The notes under the pieces were generated by a model. That model made no database searches, was not told where the DNA came from, and worked only from the letters and a program-made list of their open reading frames with translations. Made by a program: the position numbers and the translations under genes. A stretch of DNA of 64,000 nt from Pseudomonadota bacterium (GTDB lineage: Bacteria > Pseudomonadota > Gammaproteobacteria > Burkholderiales > Burkholderiaceae_C), in contig JAUNTQ010000001.1 in the NCBI GenBank assembly GCA_030538605.1, positions 41,085 through 105,084 on the forward strand, read 5' to 3'. This document shows positions 59,626-64,000 of the stretch, piece by piece (positions within the stretch are counted from its first letter, which is position 1; the number at the start of each line of letters is the position of its first letter).

Positions 59626-60618
59626 ATGACCACACCCGCCAAGCCCCGCATCCTCATCGCCCGCGCCATTTTTCCCGACGTGGTGGAGGCGCTCTCGCAG
59701 CACTTCGACGTGCAGGCCAACCAGGACGATGCGCCCTGGTCGCGCGCTGAACTCCTGGCGCAGTTGCAAGGCATGCAAGGCGTTTTCACCACCGGCAGCG
59801 AGCGCATCGACGCTGCGCTGCTGGCCCAGTGCCCCGAGTTGAAGATCTGCGCCAACATGGCCGTGGGCTACAACAATTTCGACGTGCCCGCCATGACCGC
59901 CGCTGGCGTGCTGGCCACCAACGCGCCGGGCGTGCTGACCGAAACCACTGCCGACATGGGCTTTGCGCTGCTGATGGCTGCGGCCCGCCGCGTGACCGAG
60001 GGCGAGCACTATCTGCGCGCAGGCCAGTGGGACCGCTGGGCCTATGACATGCTGATCGGCCAGGACGTGCATGGCAGCACGCTGGGCATCATCGGCATGG
60101 GCCGCATCGGCCAGGCCATTGCGCGGCGCGGTGCCTTGGGCTTTGGCATGCAGGTCATCTATCACAACCGCTCGCGACTGCCTGAAGGCGACGAGGCCGC
60201 CGTCAAGGCCCGCTACGTCAGCAAAGAAGAACTATTGAAAACCGCCGACCATGTGGTGCTGGTCGTGCCCTATGCAAAAGAGTCGCACCACACCATCGGC
60301 GCGGCAGAGCTGGCGCTGATGAAGTCCAGCGCCACGCTCACCAACATCGCGCGCGGCGGCATCGTGGATGACGTGGCGCTGGCCGCCGCCTTGCGCGAAG
60401 GCCGCATCGCCGCGGCGGGGCTGGACGTGTTCGAGGGCGAGCCGAAAGTCCACCCTGACCTGCTGGCGCGCCAGAACGTGGTGCTCACCCCCCACATCGG
60501 CAGCGCCACGGTGCCCACGCGCCGCGCCATGGCCAAACTGGCCGCCGACAACCTGATCGGTTACCTGACGAAGGGTGAGCCGGTGACGCCGCTCAACCCC
60601 GAAGTGCTGCGGGCCTGA
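59626..60618 (+). CDS. D-2-hydroxyacid dehydrogenase (glyoxylate/hydroxypyruvate reductase type)
   Basis: The 330-residue NAD(P)-dependent enzyme has the dinucleotide motif LGIIGMGRIGQAIARR near residue 150, the substrate arginine region LTNIARGGIVDD near 233, the glutamate in DVFEGEP near 268 and the catalytic histidine in LTPHIGSAT near 285. It fits the GhrB/GyaR group, reducing glyoxylate or hydroxypyruvate. It was the original downstream neighbour of guaA before the island arrived. The end of the gene is 58 bp before rmuC. Confidence 0.88.
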   Translation: MTTPAKPRILIARAIFPDVVEALSQHFDVQANQDDAPWSRAELLAQLQGMQGVFTTGSERIDAALLAQCPELKICANMAVGYNNFDVPAMTAAGVLATNAPGVLTETTADMGFALLMAAARRVTEGEHYLRAGQWDRWAYDMLIGQDVHGSTLGIIGMGRIGQAIARRGALGFGMQVIYHNRSRLPEGDEAAVKARYVSKEELLKTADHVVLVVPYAKESHHTIGAAELALMKSSATLTNIARGGIVDDVALAAALREGRIAAAGLDVFEGEPKVHPDLLARQNVVLTPHIGSATVPTRRAMAKLAADNLIGYLTKGEPVTPLNPEVLRA

Positions 60619-60676
60619 ACCGCCTGTCGGCTTCTTTTCCTGTGGCCGGCGCACGGCCACTGAACCCGAGACATTG

Positions 60677-62050
60677 ATGCATTCCGAACTGCCCGTGTGG
60701 CTGCCTTGGCTCGCGCTGGCGGCGCTGCTCATCAACCTGGTGCTGCTGGCCGTGCTGCTGCTGCGCCGCCCGCGCAGGGCGCAAGACGTGGCCTCGCGCG
60801 GCGAGGTGCAGCAGCTTGTGGGGCAGGTGGTGGGCCAGTCCAGCGAGCGGCTGGAGCGCGAGCTGCGCCACGAGATTGGCGGCAGCGCGCGCGAGGGGCG
60901 GCAGGAGCTGATGCAGACGCTGGGCACGTTTCAGCACGTGCTGACGCAGCAAGGTGCCGAAGCCACGCGCACGCAGAACGCGCAGATCGACGCCTTTGGC
61001 CAGCAACTGGCGCTGCTGCAAAAGACGCTGGTCGACACGCTGGCCACGCAGTTGCAGGCGGTGGGCGAGGGCAATGCGCGCCGCATGCAGGAAGTGCGCG
61101 CCACGCTGGAGCAGCAGATCACCAGCTTGCAGGCCAGCAACAGCGCCAAGCTGGACGAGATGCGCCGCACCGTGGACGAGAAGCTGCACGCCACGCTGGA
61201 GCAGCGCCTGGGCGAGAGCTTTCGGCAAGTGGCCGAGCGGCTGGAGCAGGTACACAAGGGCCTGGGCGAGATGCAGACGCTGGCGCAGGGCGTGGGCGAC
61301 TTGAAGCACCTGCTGGCCAACGTGAAAACGCGCGGCACCTTTGGCGAGGCGCAACTGGGGCAGTTGCTGGAGCAGGTGTTCACGCCCGAGCAATACGCCG
61401 CGCAGGTGGCCACGCGTCCGGGCAGCAAGCATCTGGTGGACTTCGCCATTCGCCTGCCGGGCAGCAGCGACGAAGGGCCGCTGTGGCTGCCGATTGATGC
61501 GAAGTTTCCGACCGAAGACTACGAGCGCCTGCAAGACGCGCAGCAGCGCGCCGACGCCCCCGCCGCCGAGGCCGCCGCCCGCGCGCTGGAGCAACGCATT
61601 CGGCTGGAGGCACGCAGCATGGCCGAGAAATACGTGGCACCGCCGCACACCACCGAATACGCCTTCCTGTTCTTGCCCACCGAGGGGCTTTATGCCGAGG
61701 TGCTGCGCCGCCCGGGCCTGATGCAGGCGCTGCAGCGCGAACACCGCGTGGTGCTGGCCGGCCCGACCACGCTGCTGGCCATGCTCAGCAGCTTGCAAAT
61801 GGGCTTCAGAACGCTGGCGCTGGAAAAGCGCAGCAGCGAGGTGTGGCAGGTGCTGGGCGCGGTGAAGACCGAATTCGGCAAATTCGGCGAGTTTGTCAAC
61901 AAGGTGCGCAGCCAGGCCGAGACGGTGGTCAAGACGCTCGATCAGGCGCAAACGCGCACCAACATGATGAACCGCGCGCTGAAGAAGGTGGAGTCGCTGC
62001 CCGATGAGCAAGCGCAGGCGCTGCTGCCGGATGAAGGTGAAAAGACATAA
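60677..62050 (+). CDS. rmuC: DNA recombination protein RmuC
   Basis: RmuC limits inversions and other recombination between short repeats in E. coli. The 457-residue product has one N-terminal membrane helix (LPWLALAALLINLVLLAVLLL), a long coiled coil (residues about 50-200, rich in Q, E and L) and the RmuC nuclease-like domain (VKTRGTFGEAQLGQLLEQV near residue 215; LPIDAKFPTEDYERL near 272; PHTTEYAFLFLPTEGLY near 322), each cited in part. The ATG at 60677 is preferred to the overlapping TTG at 60674. Repeat copy 7 begins six bases after the stop. Confidence 0.93.
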   Translation: MHSELPVWLPWLALAALLINLVLLAVLLLRRPRRAQDVASRGEVQQLVGQVVGQSSERLERELRHEIGGSAREGRQELMQTLGTFQHVLTQQGAEATRTQNAQIDAFGQQLALLQKTLVDTLATQLQAVGEGNARRMQEVRATLEQQITSLQASNSAKLDEMRRTVDEKLHATLEQRLGESFRQVAERLEQVHKGLGEMQTLAQGVGDLKHLLANVKTRGTFGEAQLGQLLEQVFTPEQYAAQVATRPGSKHLVDFAIRLPGSSDEGPLWLPIDAKFPTEDYERLQDAQQRADAPAAEAAARALEQRIRLEARSMAEKYVAPPHTTEYAFLFLPTEGLYAEVLRRPGLMQALQREHRVVLAGPTTLLAMLSSLQMGFRTLALEKRSSEVWQVLGAVKTEFGKFGEFVNKVRSQAETVVKTLDQAQTRTNMMNRALKKVESLPDEQAQALLPDEGEKT

Positions 62051-62056
62051 AAAGTG

Positions 62057-62134
62057 AGCTGCTTGCGTACGATATAAAAGGATTTTATATATGTTTATAT
62101 ATGAATATGTTTTATATCGTACGCAAGCAGCTCA
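62057..62134. repeat. 78-bp AT-rich palindromic repeat, copy 7 (most symmetrical)
   Basis: Arms GAGCTGCTTGCGTACG and CGTACGCAAGCAGCTC are exact complements, and the symmetry extends outward through AAAAAGT and ACTTTTT (62050-62141). The interior uses GATATAAAA where other copies have GTTTTAAAA, with the matching change on the opposite arm. It probably also terminates rmuC. Confidence 0.95.
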
Positions 62135-62219
62135 CTTTTTATCTTTCCATCGACATCGCCGCGACATGCACCTTCTATACTGCCCCCACATCCTGAACCT
62201 TCATTGGGCTGAGCATCAC

Positions 62220-63020
62220 ATGATCCGAAAAATCACCACCGCGCTGCTGGGTGCCACCTTGTCCTGGGGCGCATGGGCGCTGGAGCTGGCCGCGCATCCG
62301 CAGGTCTTCAGTGGCCCCGAAGGGCTGCAAGTCACGCTGGCACCCAGTGCCGACGGGCAGCAGGCGCTGCTGCGCGTGGGCGGGGTCAACCACCCCGTCG
62401 ACCAGGTGGTGTTTCTCGGCAAGCTGCAAAAGCGCGGCGGCGGGACCGAGGTGTATGTCACCACGCTTGATGGTCGCGACTGGACGCCCGTGCAGCGACA
62501 GCAGCGTTATGGGAGCGAGCAATTCGTGGCCTACGTCCCCGGCCGCGCGCAGCCGCAACACCTGTATTACGAAGCGGACAAGAGCCGGGCGCTGAACACG
62601 GGCGAGCTGCTTGCCGTGTACCAGCAACAGCGCCAGGCGGGCGTGCAGGACAAGCTGGCCCGTTTTGATCGCCCCAAGCGCGTGGCCACCTTGCAAGAGG
62701 CGCTGCAAGACACCGACCGCCGCGCCACCCAGGCCTGCGGCAGCCCCGTGGCCACCACGGTGAGCTGGCAGGCACTGACGGACGACCAGCTCCAGCGCTT
62801 GTCCATCAACGGTTACTGCGGCGAGGTGGCCGCGCAGATGGGCAGCATGTGTGCCGAGCAGCCCGCCTTCAAGCCGCAAGCGGCGCGCCTGGGTACGATT
62901 GAGTGCCGCTTTGGCGATGCGCTCAGGCTGCGCGCCGAGGGCAAGGGCCTGGTGTTCACCACCCGCGAAGGCGCGCCCAACCAGAAAGACTTCGTGCACC
63001 AGTTCCTGCGCAACCAGTGA
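62220..63020 (+). CDS. Exported protein of unknown function
   Basis: The 266-residue product starts with a Sec signal (MIRKITTALLGATLSWGAWA, cleavage near residue 20). The mature part begins LELAAHPQVF and includes a beta-rich segment (QVVFLGKLQKRGGGTEVYV), a charged helix (GELLAVYQQQRQAGVQDKL) and four cysteines (TQACGSP, NGYCGEV, SMCAEQP, IECRFG), which may form two disulfides in the periplasm. The upstream in-frame extension runs through the palindromic repeat and is rejected. I do not recognise the family. Confidence 0.78.
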   Translation: MIRKITTALLGATLSWGAWALELAAHPQVFSGPEGLQVTLAPSADGQQALLRVGGVNHPVDQVVFLGKLQKRGGGTEVYVTTLDGRDWTPVQRQQRYGSEQFVAYVPGRAQPQHLYYEADKSRALNTGELLAVYQQQRQAGVQDKLARFDRPKRVATLQEALQDTDRRATQACGSPVATTVSWQALTDDQLQRLSINGYCGEVAAQMGSMCAEQPAFKPQAARLGTIECRFGDALRLRAEGKGLVFTTREGAPNQKDFVHQFLRNQ

Positions 63021-63084
63021 GCGCGCAAAGGGCTGCGAAGCAAGCCCTTTCAAGTGGCCGCAGAGCAGGCCATTCCAGAACGCC

Positions 63085-63156
63085 GTGCTCGGGGTCCCCC
63101 CCGAGCACCAGCGTTGTCCCCCCTCAGGGGGAAGGCGCCGAAGGCGACTTGAGGGG
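63085..63156. repeat. Intergenic hairpins of a Burkholderiales-type repeat
   Basis: A hairpin with arms GTGCTCGGGG and CCCCGAGCAC (63085-63108) is followed by a second with outer arms CCCCTCA (63120-63126) and TGAGGGG (63150-63156) around GGCGCCGAAGGCG. The second unit is a form commonly seen between genes in this order. It lies between two convergent genes and may act as a terminator. Confidence 0.7.
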
Positions 63157-63161
63157 AGCTG

Positions 63162-64000
63162 TCACGCCCCGAAGAAGCTCTTGAGCCGGTCGGTCCAGCT
63201 TTCGGCGCTGGGCGAGTGCTTGGCGCCGCCTTTCTTGAGCGAGGCGTCGAACTCTTTCAGCAGCTTGCGCTGGTGCTCGGTGAGCTTGACGGGTGTCTCC
63301 AGGCTGATGTGGCAGTACAGGTCGCCGGGGTAGGACGAGCGCACGCCCTTGATGCCTTTGCCGCGCAGGCGAAACTGCTTGCCGGCCTGGGTGCCTTCGG
63401 GAATGTCGATGGCGGCCTTGCCGCCCAGCGTGGGCACTTCGATTTCGCCGCCGAGCGCAGCTTCGGCAAAGCCGATGGGCACCACGCAGTGCAGGTCGTC
63501 GCCGTCGCGTTCGAAGATGTCGTGTTTGCCGATGCGGATTTCAATGAACAGATCGCCCGGCGGGCCGCCATTGGTGCCCGGCTCGCCATTGCCGGCCGAG
63601 CGGATGCGCATGCCGTCGTCGATGCCGGGGGGAATTTTCACTTCCAGCGTTTTCTGGCTCTTGACCTTGCCCTGCCCGTGGCAGCTGCCGCAGGGGTCGG
63701 CAATCAGCTTGCCGGTGCCGCGGCAGTGCGGGCAGGTTTGCTGCACGCTGAAAAAACCCTGGCGCATCTGCACCACGCCCTGGCCGTGGCAGGTGCCGCA
63801 GGTGGTGGCGCTGGTGCCGGGCTTGGCGCCGCTGCCGCCGCAGGTGACGCAGTCGTCCCAGTGGGGGATGCGGATTTGCGCATCCTTGCCGGCGGCGGCT
63901 TCTTCCAGGGTGATCTCCATGGCGTAGCTGAGGTCGGTGCCCTTGTACATCTGCCGCCCACCCCGCGCGCCGCGCTGCTGGCCGAAGATGTCGCCGAAGA
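63162..64000 (-). CDS. dnaJ: Chaperone DnaJ, C-terminal part
   Basis: The frame is open at the right edge, so the J-domain lies outside the window. The visible 279 residues start in the glycine-rich linker ([12 protein letters not shown]) and contain the four zinc-binding repeats [24 protein letters not shown] and CGSCHGQG. The two C-terminal peptide-binding domains ([29 protein letters not shown]) and a C-terminal tail follow. DnaJ delivers unfolded proteins to DnaK and stimulates its ATPase. All cysteines are present. Confidence 0.96.
   Translation of the reverse strand, partial: FGDIFGQQRGARGGRQMYKGTDLSYAMEITLEEAAAGKDAQIRIPHWDDCVTCGGSGAKPGTSATTCGTCHGQGVVQMRQGFFSVQQTCPHCRGTGKLIADPCGSCHGQGKVKSQKTLEVKIPPGIDDGMRIRSAGNGEPGTNGGPPGDLFIEIRIGKHDIFERDGDDLHCVVPIGFAEAALGGEIEVPTLGGKAAIDIPEGTQAGKQFRLRGKGIKGVRSSYPGDLYCHISLETPVKLTEHQRKLLKEFDASLKKGGAKHSPSAESWTDRLKSFFGA

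Noticed and set aside
63085..63156. Hairpins as a riboswitch or small RNA
   Set aside because: They match a common intergenic repeat form of this bacterial order, lie between convergent genes, and have no conserved aptamer-like core.

Overview
The window is high-GC chromosomal DNA from a betaproteobacterium, most likely a member of the Comamonadaceae (Acidovorax/Alicycliphilus/Diaphorobacter-like). This rests on gene content (Sox proteins, a coniferyl aldehyde dehydrogenase, TctAB and CHR chromate transport, PcaC-like and CoA-transferase genes, hupB, ppiD, rmuC) and on a Burkholderiales-type intergenic repeat at 63085-63156. No 16S rRNA gene is present, so the genus is an inference.

Layout. 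(1) 1-28089 is core and niche backbone: the end of a sulfide dehydrogenase flavoprotein with soxYZ; a BI-1 membrane protein; alkB; an MscS channel; an exported methyltransferase; tRNA-His; ppiD; tRNA-Val; hupB; a DMT permease; pgsA; a two-subunit CoA-transferase with a carboxymuconolactone decarboxylase-like gene; an AhpD-like protein; a hipBA pair behind three evenly spaced operators; coniferyl aldehyde dehydrogenase; an ABC binding protein; a split chromate transporter; tctBA; a gamma-glutamyltransferase-like enzyme; a patch of small and broken genes; ccdAB; and guaA. (2) 28074-59582 is a genomic island of about 31.5 kb inserted at the 3' end of guaA. It is bounded by 16-bp att sites that both encode the last codons of guaA, with a tyrosine recombinase at the left end. 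(3) 59583-64000 is backbone again: a 2-hydroxyacid dehydrogenase, rmuC, an exported protein and the end of dnaJ.

The island is a dense defence island. After the integrase come a small HicA-like/HTH pair and an AlpA regulator. Next is a seven-gene minus-strand block (41204 to 31229) with almost no gaps: a nuclease-like/winged-helix AbiEi-type protein, a nucleotidyltransferase, a 1006-residue caspase-Ski2-helicase fusion, then qatA, qatB, qatC and qatD. The middle holds scraps of an integrative element (DUF2958, SRPBCC, a ParB remnant fused to an MFS remnant), a complete AbiEi/AbiEii type IV toxin-antitoxin pair, and a DUF6088 regulator followed by two coupled genes, the last AbiJ/HEPN-like. 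The plus-strand segment 47748-57399 is the most interesting part. It is a tight five-gene operon of DUF4007, a 1151-residue P-loop ATPase, a DndC-like PAPS-reductase-family protein, a protein with two separate GHKL ATPase modules, and a receiver-like protein. I cannot match this gene set to a named defence system. A second, unrelated hipBA pair closes the island.

A family of seven 77-78 bp, AT-rich, near-perfect palindromes lies between backbone genes on both sides of the island and is absent from the island itself. It marks the long-resident chromosome. Several toxin-antitoxin-type promoters in the window carry inverted repeats on both sides of the promoter, which points to autoregulation.
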